Assembly: GCF_025960875.1 (NCBI RefSeq)
Contig: NZ_JAODLR010000026.1
Span: 1 to 63,083, forward strand
Length of the DNA stretch: 63,083 nucleotides
From: Crystallibacter permensis
GTDB taxonomy: Bacteria; Actinomycetota; Actinomycetes; Actinomycetales; Micrococcaceae
Reading direction: 5' to 3'
Numbering within the stretch: the first letter of the stretch is position 1; every line of letters begins with the position of its first letter. Under the pieces are notes generated by a model. The model made no database searches. It was given only the letters and a program-made list of their open reading frames with translations, and had not been told where the DNA came from. Shown here one piece after another: positions 35,870 to 45,140 of this stretch. A program made the position numbers and the translations under genes.

Positions 35870-37389
35870 TGTCCGGAATAGTTGCCGCCCATGGCCCCTT
35901 CGACCCCGAAACCGGAAAGCGGATGCTGGACCGGTTATCGCACCGTGGACCTGACGGGGTGGGGTTCCGCCAATGCGGACCTTCCTGGCTGGGGAACCGG
36001 TATCTCGCCATCGTCGATCCTGCACACGGCGGCCAGCCCCTGTCCGGCAGTACCGAGGACATCTGGCTGGTGGGTGACGGCGAGATTTACAACCACCAGC
36101 GGATCCGTGCCAGGCTGGGCGCGGACCGCTTCCACACTGGCTCGGATCTGGAAGCGGCGGTACAGCTCTACGAAGAAATCGGGGTTGCCGCATTCGAAAA
36201 ACTCTGGGGTACGTTCGCCTTGGTCATTGCGTCGGAGGACGGGCGGTTTGTAGCGGCCCGTGACCCGCTCGGGCTGGCACCCCTGTACTGGGCCCGCCAA
36301 GGCCAGACAGTGCTGTTCGCCTCGGAGATGAAAGCCTTCGACGAGCAGTGGCGCCCCTCGGTGGAGCCTTTTCCGCCGGGGCACGCCTGGACGCCGGAAG
36401 CCGGTCTCATTCCAGGTCCGGTTTTTCCTTCTGGCGCGCCGGTGCTGCTTAAGAGCCGCACCCCGGAGGAAGACCCGCCCACCTGGGTCTTTGACGCACT
36501 GCGCGAGACCTTGGTCCGCGCCGTCGAAAGGAGCATGCAGGTCGACGTTCCTGTCGGCGTCCTGCTTTCGGGCGGGGTGGATTCGAGCATCGTGACGGCC
36601 ATTGCGTCGCGTATCGCCGGCAAAAAGGGCAAGACCTTGAAAACGTTCGCCGTGGGAATGGCCGGTAGTGCGGATCTTGCTGCGGCGCGTGTAGTGGCCG
36701 AGCACTGCGGGACCGAGCATCATGAGCACGTCTACACGGCCGAAGATGCCATCGATCTGGTCCCGCAGGTGATTGCCGAGCTGGAATCCTTCGACCCGAC
36801 TCTGGTGCACAGCGCCGTGCCTAACCACCTGGTATCCCGACTCGCGCAGGACCACATCAAGATTGTGCTGGTCGGCGAGGGGGCGGACGAGCTGTTCGCC
36901 GGCTACTCGCACTATGGCGAACACAGTAGCGGCGAAGCCCTGCATCAGGACCTGCTCGACACCATCGAAGGCCTGCATATCGGTGGGCTGCAGCGGGTGG
37001 ACCGCGTCGCCGGTGCGCATGGACTGGAACCGCGGTTGCCGTTCCTGGATCTGGACATGGTGGAACTTGCCCTGGCACTTCCGCCGGCGTGGAAACTTAC
37101 GAGCTTGGAGCGCCCGGCGAAATGGCTGCTGCGCCGTGCCTTCGATGGTTGGATACCGGATGAGGTGCTGTGGCGGCCCAAGGAGCAATTCGGCCAGGGC
37201 ACAGGCATGAACGATGTGCTCCGCGGTCACTTTGGCGCCACAATCTCAGACGAGGAACTCGCCCGCGAATCCGGTGTGCTGGATCCGCCCCTTCGTACCG
37301 GGGAGGAATTGGCGTACTACCGCATGTTCACCGCGGCACTGCCGGGAGTCAACGCACAGAAGACAGTGGGCAGGTTCGTCGAAGCCTGA
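35869..37389 (+). CDS. Asparagine synthetase-like protein with degenerate glutaminase domain
   Basis: The 506-residue protein has the AsnB layout: an N-terminal glutaminase-type domain (1-~200) and a C-terminal synthetase domain (~220-506). The synthetase PP-loop LLSGGVDSS, GEGADELFAGY and WRPKEQF are intact. The Cys nucleophile that follows Met1 in AsnB is Ser2 here (MSGIVAAHG), Arg49 of E. coli AsnB aligns with Tyr45, and the oxyanion Asn (NGEIYNH) is Asp70 (GDGEIYNH). Glutamine hydrolysis is therefore unlikely and the enzyme should use free ammonia or another donor, or act on another carboxylate. It is coupled to the preceding reductase gene. Confidence 0.9.
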   Translation: MSGIVAAHGPFDPETGKRMLDRLSHRGPDGVGFRQCGPSWLGNRYLAIVDPAHGGQPLSGSTEDIWLVGDGEIYNHQRIRARLGADRFHTGSDLEAAVQLYEEIGVAAFEKLWGTFALVIASEDGRFVAARDPLGLAPLYWARQGQTVLFASEMKAFDEQWRPSVEPFPPGHAWTPEAGLIPGPVFPSGAPVLLKSRTPEEDPPTWVFDALRETLVRAVERSMQVDVPVGVLLSGGVDSSIVTAIASRIAGKKGKTLKTFAVGMAGSADLAAARVVAEHCGTEHHEHVYTAEDAIDLVPQVIAELESFDPTLVHSAVPNHLVSRLAQDHIKIVLVGEGADELFAGYSHYGEHSSGEALHQDLLDTIEGLHIGGLQRVDRVAGAHGLEPRLPFLDLDMVELALALPPAWKLTSLERPAKWLLRRAFDGWIPDEVLWRPKEQFGQGTGMNDVLRGHFGATISDEELARESGVLDPPLRTGEELAYYRMFTAALPGVNAQKTVGRFVEA

Positions 37390-37401
37390 ACCTGCCCACT
37401 G
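37364..37401. terminator. Bidirectional terminator hairpin between the asnB-like gene and the ABC operon
   Basis: A perfect 14-bp stem, CAGTGGGCAGGTTC (37364-37377) with GAACCTGCCCACTG (37388-37401), has a 10-nt loop. It spans the asnB-like stop codon and lies 3 bp beyond the end of the convergent binding-protein gene. Confidence 0.8.
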
Positions 37402-37404
37402 CAC

Positions 37405-38340
37405 TCAGCCCAGCAGGCCTTCGCTTTTGAGCCACTCTTCGGCGACGTCGCGCGGCTGTTCGCCGTCGTTGTCCACGCGGCCGTTGAGCTCGGTGACAAC
37501 CTCATTGGTCAGTTCGGCGCTGATCGGAGCCATAATGTCAGCGATGGCCGGGAACTTGTCCAACGTTTCCTGCCGCAGGGTCAGGGCGCCCTGGTACTCG
37601 ACGAAGAATTCCTTGTCGTCTTCGAGCACGGTCAGGTCATTGGACACGACGCGGGCGTCGGTGGAGAACACTTCACCGAACGGGCAGGACTCGCCGATCT
37701 GCGTGTAGATCAGGTTCAGATCGAGCTCAACAACTTCGCTGAACTCGAACCCATAGGCCTTTTCAAGCCCCGGCAGGCCGTCGTCGCGGTTGATGAACTC
37801 GCTGGCCGCACAGACGGCTCCCTGCTCGGGATTTTCCTGAATGAATGCTGCCGCTTCTGTCATGTTCGTCAGGCCGTTTTCTTCGGCAAAGGCAGACTTC
37901 ACCGCAATCCGGTAGGTGTCGTCGAACGGTGCGGGTTCCAGCCACACAATGCCGTTTTGAGCATCCTCTTCGGCTACCGCGGCGTAGAGGTCCTCCGGCG
38001 CGTCCTCGGTGGTGTGGCCCAAGATGTTGACCCAGCCGGTCCCGGTGTAGTCCCAGTACATGTCAACTTCGCCCGACTCGAGTGCCTCGCGGACGGTGGC
38101 GCTGCCGGAGATACCGGTGCGGTCCTCAACCGTGGCACCTGCGTTCTCCAGGGCGACGGCGGTGATCTGGGCCAGCAGGATGGACTCCGTGAATTCCTTC
38201 GAGCCGACGGCCAGCTCGGCGCCGGCCAGCTCGCCGGTGCCGTTCCCTCCGCCGTCGTCTCCGCCACCACAGCCGGTCAGCAGCAGCATGCCTGCCCCCA
38301 GGGCAGCAGCCACTTTGATCCTGGCGCTCATTGCTTTCAT
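37405..38340 (-). CDS. OpuC/OsmF-type osmolyte substrate-binding lipoprotein
   Basis: This 311-residue lipoprotein has signal peptide MKAMSARIKVAAALGAGMLL and lipobox LLTGC (Cys ~24). The OpuAC-like domain (about 40-305) starts LAVGSKEFTESILLAQ and includes DMYWDYTGTGW, the aromatic box for quaternary amines. It captures glycine betaine, choline, carnitine or a related compound. The ATG at 38340 follows GAGGAGAAGAGGAATC. It is last in a four-gene operon (permease, ATPase, permease, binding protein). The exact ligand is not readable. Confidence 0.92.
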   Translation of the reverse strand: MKAMSARIKVAAALGAGMLLLTGCGGGDDGGGNGTGELAGAELAVGSKEFTESILLAQITAVALENAGATVEDRTGISGSATVREALESGEVDMYWDYTGTGWVNILGHTTEDAPEDLYAAVAEEDAQNGIVWLEPAPFDDTYRIAVKSAFAEENGLTNMTEAAAFIQENPEQGAVCAASEFINRDDGLPGLEKAYGFEFSEVVELDLNLIYTQIGESCPFGEVFSTDARVVSNDLTVLEDDKEFFVEYQGALTLRQETLDKFPAIADIMAPISAELTNEVVTELNGRVDNDGEQPRDVAEEWLKSEGLLG

Positions 38341-38371
38341 GATTCCTCTTCTCCTCGTTCTGATCGTGCTT

Positions 38372-39160
38372 TCACAGGCCTTTGGGCCGCAGGAAGTCTT
38401 CGGCAATACCAGCGAGGTAATCGATCAGCAGGGCCAGCACGGCTGTGAGCGCGGCACCGACAATCTGCACTAGGACCCGGTTGGTGGAAAGCCCGGCAAC
38501 GATGATGTCCCCGAGCCCGCCTGCGTTGATGTAGGTGGTCAGCGTCGCGGTGCCGACATTGATGACCAGGGCGGTCCGGACGCCGGCGAGGATGATCGGG
38601 ACGGACAGCGGTAGCTCCAGACGGGTCAGCACGCCGAACTTCGAGATTCCCATGCCACGCCCGGCTTCGAGGACGGATTCGTCCACCTGCTCCAGCCCCA
38701 CCATGGTGTTCAGCAGCACGGGGATTATGGCGTACAGGACCAGGCCCACCACCGCTGCCTGGAAGCCCAGGAAGAGGAAAGCCACGGCGAGCAGCACCAG
38801 GACCGCGATGGTCGGTACGGCCTGGCCGATGGTGAGCACGGTCAGCAGATAGGGCCGGATGCGGCGGGTGAATGGCCGGGTCAGCAGCACTCCCAGCGGA
38901 ATGGCGATGATCAGGGTGAGCAGGGTAGACACCGCCGTGAGCTGGACATGCTCCCACGTGGCCTTGGTCAGAGACGCGGCGTTGAGGGAGCGGGCTTCGA
39001 TGCTGTCCAGCTCCTGGGAACTGACATACAGATACAAGGCCAAGCACACCAATGCCAGCAGGGCCGGCATCAACAGGTAGCCGGCCAGCGTCCGGCGGTG
39101 GTGCGGCGGCTCGGCGGCCGCGACAATGCCGGTACGGACACCGGCGCCGGTATCGCTCAT
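38372..39160 (-). CDS. Osmolyte ABC transporter permease
   Basis: The 262-residue permease has six predicted helices. The EAA-like loop is LEAGRGMGISKFGVLTRLELPLSVP. The pattern IIVAGLSTNRVLVQIVGAALTAVLALLIDY is typical of OpuCB/YehW permeases. An extended N-terminus (~30 residues) is hydrophilic. Its ATG overlaps the ATPase stop (ATGA), and it ends 31 bp before the binding-protein start. Confidence 0.93.
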   Translation of the reverse strand: MSDTGAGVRTGIVAAAEPPHHRRTLAGYLLMPALLALVCLALYLYVSSQELDSIEARSLNAASLTKATWEHVQLTAVSTLLTLIIAIPLGVLLTRPFTRRIRPYLLTVLTIGQAVPTIAVLVLLAVAFLFLGFQAAVVGLVLYAIIPVLLNTMVGLEQVDESVLEAGRGMGISKFGVLTRLELPLSVPIILAGVRTALVINVGTATLTTYINAGGLGDIIVAGLSTNRVLVQIVGAALTAVLALLIDYLAGIAEDFLRPKGL

Positions 39161-40380
39161 GGCTGCCCCCCGGTGCTCCCTGCCTCAGCGCCTTCGGCCA
39201 GTCCGGCTCGTGCTCTGGCGACGGCGCTGCTGCGCATGCCCCGGATGGCTTCATTGATCTGCTCGATGTCCACTACGCCTTGGTAAATCCCCTTGGCATC
39301 CACCACGATGGTCACGCTGTAGCGGGCGGTGATCAGTTCGTTCAACGCGTCGCTGAGGGTGGCACGGGGCTCGACCATGGCACCGGCGGGCAGCCCGATC
39401 TCATCGAGCGGACGGCCGGCGCCACGGTGAAGGTCATCAGCACCTACCCAACGTCGCGGCCGCCCCGACTCATCGAGTACCAGCAGGGCGCTTCGGTCGG
39501 ATCGGCGGAGCATTTCCAGCGCCTGGTCGTGGTCCGTGCCCAGTTGGACGGTGGGCCATTGAGTCAGTTCGATGTCGGACACATGGCTAAGATTCAGCCG
39601 CTTGAGCGAGGCGCCGTTGCCGATGAAATCGGAGACGAAGTCGTTGGCTGGCGCGGTAAGGATCTGTTCGGGGGTGTCGTACTGGGCGATTTTTGATGCG
39701 TCTTGCAGGATGGCGATCCGGTCTCCCATCTTGATTGCTTCGTCGATGTCATGGGTGACGAAGACGATGGTCTTGCGTACTTCGGACTGCAGACGCAGGA
39801 ACTCGTTTTGCAGCCTGTCCCGGGTGATTGGGTCGATGGCGCCGAAGGGTTCGTCCATGAGCATGACGTCCGGGTCTGCGCCGAGCGCCCGTGCCACACC
39901 GACCCGCTGCTTCTGTCCGCCCGAGAGCTGTTTGGGATAGCGGTTGCGGTAGGACTCGGGCGCGAGGTTCACCATCTCCAGCAGTTCATCCACCCGCGCA
40001 GTGACGCGCTTGCTGTCCCAGCCCAGCAGCTTCGGAACGGTAGCGATGTTCTCGCCGATGGTCAGGTGCGGGAAGAGACCCACCTGCTGGATGACGTAGC
40101 CGATACGACGGCGGAGTGCGTCCGGATCCGTGGTGGTGACGTCTTCGCCGTCGAGAATGATCCTGCCCGAAGTCGGTTCGATGATCCGGTTGATCATTTT
40201 CATGGTGGTGGTCTTGCCGCAGCCCGAGGGACCGACGAGCACGACAATCTCGCCTTCGTGGATATCCAGCGTCAGGTTGTCGACGGCGTTGTGTTTCTGC
40301 CCGGGGAACCGCTTGGTCAGGTCTTCCAACCGGATCATCACCTTGCCGGTGGATCGGTTGTTCACGGTTGTGCTGGTCAT
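39157..40380 (-). CDS. Osmolyte ABC transporter ATP-binding protein with CBS domains
   Basis: This 407-residue ATPase of the OpuCA/ProV type has Walker A GPSGCGKTT near residue 55, Q-loop IQQVGLFPHL, signature QLSGGQKQRVGVARAL, Walker B VMLMDEPFGAID and the H-loop FVTHDIDEA. A CBS pair spans residues ~265-385. In OpuA the CBS domains sense ionic strength and gate transport, so the same may apply here. It overlaps the flanking permease genes by 4 bp on each side. Confidence 0.94.
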   Translation of the reverse strand: MTSTTVNNRSTGKVMIRLEDLTKRFPGQKHNAVDNLTLDIHEGEIVVLVGPSGCGKTTTMKMINRIIEPTSGRIILDGEDVTTTDPDALRRRIGYVIQQVGLFPHLTIGENIATVPKLLGWDSKRVTARVDELLEMVNLAPESYRNRYPKQLSGGQKQRVGVARALGADPDVMLMDEPFGAIDPITRDRLQNEFLRLQSEVRKTIVFVTHDIDEAIKMGDRIAILQDASKIAQYDTPEQILTAPANDFVSDFIGNGASLKRLNLSHVSDIELTQWPTVQLGTDHDQALEMLRRSDRSALLVLDESGRPRRWVGADDLHRGAGRPLDEIGLPAGAMVEPRATLSDALNELITARYSVTIVVDAKGIYQGVVDIEQINEAIRGMRSSAVARARAGLAEGAEAGSTGGQP

Positions 40381-41021
40381 CGGATTCCTTGGGAGGTTGT
40401 GAGCTTGCGGATGACGTAGAAAAAGGCGTCGAAAAGGACGGCCAGAATGATGACGCCCAGCGTTCCGGCCAGGACCAGATTGACGGCCACGGGTGTACCG
40501 ACGCGCGCCAACCCGGTGAAGATCAGTTCGCCGTAGCCCGGTCCAAGCACAATGGCACCGATCGCGGCGATGCCGAGCAGGACCAGGGTGGTCACACGGA
40601 TACCGGTGATGATGACCGGCCAGGCCAGCGGTAGTTCGATGCGCAGCAGCCGCTGGGACCGGCTCATGCCCATGCCCAGTGCGGACTCGACGATGGCGGG
40701 GTCTACCTCGCGGAGCCCTGTGATGGTGTTGCGGACGATCGGCAGCAGCCCGTACATCGTCAGGGCCACGACCACGGGCATGGCCCCCAGGCCCAGCGGC
40801 CCGATCAGCAGGATGAACAGTGCAAAGGACGGCACTGTGAGGAAGGCGCCGGTGATGGCGAGGACAACTTCGCGCGGGCGTTCCCGCTGGTAGGTAGCAA
40901 TGCCCAGGCCTACACCGATCACAGTGGCCAGCAAGACGGAAACTCCCACCAGGACTGCATGCTCGATGCCCAGCTCGAGCATGTCGTCACTGCGGTTAAT
41001 CAGGAATTCGAAGAAGTCCAA
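40377..41021 (-). CDS. Osmolyte ABC transporter permease (first gene of operon)
   Basis: The 214-residue permease has five or six helices. SALGMGMSRSQRLLRIELPLAWPVIITGIR is the EAA loop and LGPGYGELIFTGLARVG the typical OpuC ending. The ATG at 41021 is followed downstream by the ATPase start with ATGA. It is the promoter-proximal gene; the 190 bp upstream (41022-41210) has no gene. A short CACTATAGTG palindrome sits near 41113-41122, which may be part of the promoter. Confidence 0.93.
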   Translation of the reverse strand: MDFFEFLINRSDDMLELGIEHAVLVGVSVLLATVIGVGLGIATYQRERPREVVLAITGAFLTVPSFALFILLIGPLGLGAMPVVVALTMYGLLPIVRNTITGLREVDPAIVESALGMGMSRSQRLLRIELPLAWPVIITGIRVTTLVLLGIAAIGAIVLGPGYGELIFTGLARVGTPVAVNLVLAGTLGVIILAVLFDAFFYVIRKLTTSQGIR

Positions 41022-41210
41022 GCAGTTCTCCTCTACATCTCAACCGGGCACCGGCCTCTGGAACAGTGGCTTCAGCAGATTCCTTGAACGTGCCAATTGC
41101 CGGACTGACTGTCACTATAGTGGACGGTGCCCGGCAGTCCGCAGCGTGTCCGCAAGATGCGGCAAAGCGTTATCAAGCCTCTATCTGCGCCGCGGCGCCG
41201 GCTGTGCCTG

Positions 41211-43028
41211 CTATGTGTCCCGGACCCGGACCGCTGATTCACGCAGGTACTGGTCCACGCGGGTGTAGGCATCGCGGGTCAGGGCACGCCACAGTTCCAC
41301 AGCAAGCCGGGGGTCTTCTTCCTGCAGCTCGTCGATGGCTTCGGCGGTCAAGATCTTCACTTCAACCGGTCCTTCCGCCTTCTCCGTGGTCTCCTGCCGG
41401 TCTTCGCTGCCCAAGGCGAGTTCGCCGAAAGTCATCCCGGCGCTGAGCGTGGACAGCCTGACGCGTGCGCCGTCCGGCCCGGTGGCGATGGTGTTGACCT
41501 TGCCCGAGATGATGAAAAAGACACCGCCGAAACGCTGTCCCACCCGGCGGACGATGCCGCCGTCGTGGTAGGTGCGGGTTTGCATCCGCGACTCCAATGC
41601 GGCGATATCGTCCGGGCTCAGCGTACTCATCGCCGGCGATTCGGCCACTGGGACCCTTGCCGGCGGCGACCAGCCCGGATTGTGCAAAGCAATCAGGCGG
41701 TTTTCCGCATACTCGACGGCGGCATTGCGGGTATCGAAGCTGCGCACCTTGGCGTCCGGGGCGGCGAAGAGGTCCTTGAGGGACTCTTCCCGGTCGACCA
41801 GCACGAGTTCCTTTCCAGCGACGGCAAGATTCCGTTGCAGGCGGGGCAGCAACCGGTGCGCAACACCGCCCGCCTCGCCTACCCGGCGCAAATCCAGGAT
41901 GACCAGCTCGACGGCGGAGTCCAGTCCTGCGATGGCCCGCACCGTCGATTCTGTACCGGCAAACAGCAGGTCTCCGTTCAGTTCGATCACCCGGGCGCGG
42001 TGGCCATGCTCGCGCAGTGTCAAGGCGGCGTCGTCGTCGCGGCGTATTCCCGAGGGCGAGGCAGCGATGTCGTAGGAGGCGCGGATGGCGGAACGCCCGG
42101 CCCGGGCGGAGCGGACAAAGTGCATTTCCATCTCATCCGAGAGACGCTGGCTGGTGGCGATGCCCCGTACACTGCCGCCATGTTCATCAAGCGGCGGCGA
42201 GAAGACAGCCAGCCCGGCCTGTCCGGGGAGCACAGCGATGGTGCCGCCGCCCACCCCGGACTTGGCAGGCATCCCCACGTGGCTGACCCAGTCACCGGCG
42301 TCGTCGTACATCCCCGAAGTCATCATCACTGAAAGCACGCGCTCGACCGGGCCGATGTCCATGACGTTCACGCCGGTCACGGGGTTGGTGCCACTGTTGG
42401 CGAGCGTGGCCGCCATGATGGACAGATCCCGGCAGGTGACCTGGACCGAGCATTGCCGCAGGTAATTTTCCAGGACAGCAGTGGGATTGTCTTCGATAAT
42501 GTTGAAGGAGCTCAGGAGGTAGGCCAGTGCGTGGTTGCGGTCACTGTTGCGGAACTCCGCTTCAAAGATCTTTTCGCTAACAGCCAGGTCCCTGCCGGCA
42601 AAGTCGGAGTAGGCGCTGACGATGCGTTTGATTGCGGACCTGCCGCCGGAGCCCTTGACCAGTGAAGTTACTGCCAGCGCGCCCGCATTGATCATGGCGT
42701 TTGCGGGTCGGCCGGTACCGGCGGCCAGCGAAATCTCGTTGAACGGATCTCCGGACGGCTCCACATCCACTTTCTCGTCCACCGCCGCCATGCCGAGGTC
42801 CGACAGGGCGAGAGCGTAGGTGAATGGCTTGGAGATCGACTGCATGGTGAATTCCTTGCGGGAATCACCGACTTCATAGACATAGCCGTCCACGGTGGCG
42901 AGGCAGATACCGAAGTTATCCGGGTCTATCGTCGCCGAGGCAGGCCCGACACTGTAGGGGAGGCCATGCCTGAGCTGCGAGATTTCGGTATGGAGGCTGC
43001 GCAGGTAGCTCTCGATCGGAGATTCCAT
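41211..43028 (-). CDS. glsA: Glutaminase fused to STAS and cyclic-nucleotide-binding domains (copy 1)
   Basis: This 605-residue cytosolic protein hydrolyses glutamine to glutamate and ammonia. The glutaminase domain (1-~305) shows the serine nucleophile motif QSISKPF, NAMINAGAL and GMPAKSGVGGG. A STAS domain follows (~325-430; ELNGDLLFAGTES, VILDLRRVGEAG), then a cyclic-nucleotide-binding fold (~465-585; DGARVRLSTLSAGMTFGELALG). The STAS site lacks the usual phosphorylated Ser, and the cNMP motif Arg is shifted (EDRQETT), so the ligand may not be cAMP. A close paralogue lies at 57864-59678. Confidence 0.93.
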   Translation of the reverse strand: MESPIESYLRSLHTEISQLRHGLPYSVGPASATIDPDNFGICLATVDGYVYEVGDSRKEFTMQSISKPFTYALALSDLGMAAVDEKVDVEPSGDPFNEISLAAGTGRPANAMINAGALAVTSLVKGSGGRSAIKRIVSAYSDFAGRDLAVSEKIFEAEFRNSDRNHALAYLLSSFNIIEDNPTAVLENYLRQCSVQVTCRDLSIMAATLANSGTNPVTGVNVMDIGPVERVLSVMMTSGMYDDAGDWVSHVGMPAKSGVGGGTIAVLPGQAGLAVFSPPLDEHGGSVRGIATSQRLSDEMEMHFVRSARAGRSAIRASYDIAASPSGIRRDDDAALTLREHGHRARVIELNGDLLFAGTESTVRAIAGLDSAVELVILDLRRVGEAGGVAHRLLPRLQRNLAVAGKELVLVDREESLKDLFAAPDAKVRSFDTRNAAVEYAENRLIALHNPGWSPPARVPVAESPAMSTLSPDDIAALESRMQTRTYHDGGIVRRVGQRFGGVFFIISGKVNTIATGPDGARVRLSTLSAGMTFGELALGSEDRQETTEKAEGPVEVKILTAEAIDELQEEDPRLAVELWRALTRDAYTRVDQYLRESAVRVRDT

Positions 43029-43094
43029 GGGCAACAGCCTATTGGCAATGTGGAAACCGATTGGCAGCCTCAGGCCCCGGCGTCGAACGGCGGG

Positions 43095-43940
43095 TCAGCG
43101 GGAACTGATGGACTCGAACTTCCGGATGGCCAGCGGCACGAAGACCAGCAGCATCACGGCGATGCCGATGAACACGGTGACGAACGGGTGCTGCAGCGTC
43201 CACGCGGTGGGCTCCGGGAATTCCGCATAGGTGTTGCCGAAGAGCTGGCGGGCCGAGGCCACCAGCGCGGAGACCGGGTTCCATTCGGCGATGACGCGCA
43301 GGATGTCCGGCATGGTGTGGATGGGCACGAAGGCGTTGGAGATGAAGGTCAACGGAAACAGGATCATGAACGAGGCGTTGTTGATGATCTCCGGGCTGCG
43401 GACGCTCATGCCCAGCAGCGCCATGACCCAGCTGAAGGAATACGAGAACAGCAGCAGCATGGCGACCCCGCCGAGGAAACCCCAGAACGACGTCGTCACC
43501 CGCCAGCCGACCGCCCAGCCCGTTGCCATCATGATCAGCATGGAGATGGAGTTGATGGCCAGGTCGCCGTTGGTGCGTCCCACCAGGACCGCGGCCGGGC
43601 TCATGGGCAGGGTGCGAAAGCGGTCAATGATCCCGTCCTTGAGGTCCTGCGCCATCGCCGCGCCGGAGAACGTGGAGCCGAAGATTACCGTTTGGGCGAA
43701 AATGCCGGCCATCAGGAACAGCGTGTAGTTGTCGATGGCCATGGCGCCGCCGTAGACCTGGCTGAAGAGCAGCACGAACATGATCGGCTGCAGGATGGTG
43801 AACACCAGGATTTCCGGCACGCGCTTGATCTTGACCAAGTTCCGGCGGGTGGCGATCCAGCCGTCCGAGACGAACTGGCCGAGGCTGCTGCCGGTGCTGG
43901 CCAGGGCCGATGTGGAGTCGGGCTGGGTGAGGGTGGTCAT
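43095..43940 (-). CDS. ABC-2 type exporter permease (DrrB-like)
   Basis: The 281-residue permease has six helices and a cytosolic N-terminus with FVSDGWIATRRNLVKIKRVPEI. The motif MAQDLKDGIIDRFRTLPMSPAAVLVGR is the hallmark of the DrrB/daunorubicin group. It overlaps the ATPase gene upstream by ATGA. Together they form an exporter for drugs or lipids; the substrate is unknown. It ends 66 bp upstream of glsA. Confidence 0.93.
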   Translation of the reverse strand: MTTLTQPDSTSALASTGSSLGQFVSDGWIATRRNLVKIKRVPEILVFTILQPIMFVLLFSQVYGGAMAIDNYTLFLMAGIFAQTVIFGSTFSGAAMAQDLKDGIIDRFRTLPMSPAAVLVGRTNGDLAINSISMLIMMATGWAVGWRVTTSFWGFLGGVAMLLLFSYSFSWVMALLGMSVRSPEIINNASFMILFPLTFISNAFVPIHTMPDILRVIAEWNPVSALVASARQLFGNTYAEFPEPTAWTLQHPFVTVFIGIAVMLLVFVPLAIRKFESISSR

Positions 43941-44965
43941 TTCGCGTTCTCCAGTTCCGTCTTGACGCGCTGCGAGCCGGTGCCGGTGCCCGCACCGCCG
44001 TCGTCGTCATCATCGCTTTCCGCCTTGCGGCCGGTGAGTTTGAGGAAGACATCGTCCAGCGTGGGGCGGCGCATGCCGGCGTCGTGCAGCTGGATTTTCG
44101 CCTCGCCGAGGTCCGCGAGTACGTACTGCAGCGCGCGCGGCCCGTCGGTCACCGGCACTTCCACCACGCGCCCGTCCCCGGAGACCTGGGCCTCGCCCTC
44201 GCCATGCCGGGCCAGAATGCCGACCGCTGTGCCGGCGTCCGCCTCGTCCACCAGCGTGACAACCACGCGGTGGCCGCCGATCTGCGCCTTGAGTTCATCC
44301 GCGGTGCCCTCGGCGATGACCCTGCCGCCGTCGATCACGGCAATGTCGTCCGAGAGCTGGTCCGCCTCCTCCAGGTACTGCGTGGTCAGCAGGAGGGTGG
44401 TGCCCTCGGCCACGAGATTCTTGATCACGCCCCAGAGCGCGAGCCGGCTGCGCGGATCCAGCCCGGTGGTCGGCTCGTCCAGGAACAGGATCTTGGGGTT
44501 GATCACCAGGGCTCCGGCGAGGTCGATCCGCCTGCGCATGCCGCCGGAAAACCCCTTGACCGGACGGTTGCCGGCTTCGGTCAGTTCGAACTGGTCGATC
44601 AGTTCCTGCGCCCGGCGCCGCGCCGTCTTGGCGCCGAGGTGGTAGAGCCGGCCGACCATTTCCAGGTTCTCGAAGCCGGTCAGGTTCTCATCCACTGCGG
44701 CGTACTGGCCGGCGACGCCGATGATCCGGCGCACTTCCTTCGGAGCAGCGGCGACGTCGATCCCATCGATATGGGCGGTGCCGCGGTCCGGTTTGATGAG
44801 CGTGGTCAGGACCTTAACGGCCGTGGTTTTGCCGGCACCGTTGGGCCCGAGCAGGGACTTGACCGTGCCGCGCGGGACGGAAAGATCCAGCCCGTCCAAG
44901 GCATGGACTGCGCCGGTTTTCGTCTTGTAGATCTTGGTCAGGCCGCGGGCCTCGATGATCGTCAT
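43937..44965 (-). CDS. ABC exporter ATP-binding protein (DrrA-like)
   Basis: The 342-residue ATPase has Walker A GPNGAGKTT, Q-loop GVAGQYAAVDENLTGFENL, signature KGFSGGMRRRIDLAGAL and Walker B ILFLDEPTTGLD. The C-terminal domain (~230-320) with RRPTLDDVFLKLTG is the DrrA-specific CREEM-like motif, followed by an acidic, Gly/Thr-rich tail. It is first in the two-gene exporter operon. No regulator is adjacent. Confidence 0.94.
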   Translation of the reverse strand: MTIIEARGLTKIYKTKTGAVHALDGLDLSVPRGTVKSLLGPNGAGKTTAVKVLTTLIKPDRGTAHIDGIDVAAAPKEVRRIIGVAGQYAAVDENLTGFENLEMVGRLYHLGAKTARRRAQELIDQFELTEAGNRPVKGFSGGMRRRIDLAGALVINPKILFLDEPTTGLDPRSRLALWGVIKNLVAEGTTLLLTTQYLEEADQLSDDIAVIDGGRVIAEGTADELKAQIGGHRVVVTLVDEADAGTAVGILARHGEGEAQVSGDGRVVEVPVTDGPRALQYVLADLGEAKIQLHDAGMRRPTLDDVFLKLTGRKAESDDDDDGGAGTGTGSQRVKTELENAK

Positions 44966-45140
44966 GGTGGCATCTTAGAAAAGGCCGGGTGGGTTCGGAA
45001 AGGGAATTGAGGACAGTTCCGGTCCTCATGCCGGCCGGAATCATCGTGGTGCCGCCGTCGCACTATGTTGTGGGTCGCCGTCGTACGTCCTTGGCCCTTT
45101 CTATGGGCTCCCGGTCAGGGACGACTCCGGGGCAGACCTC

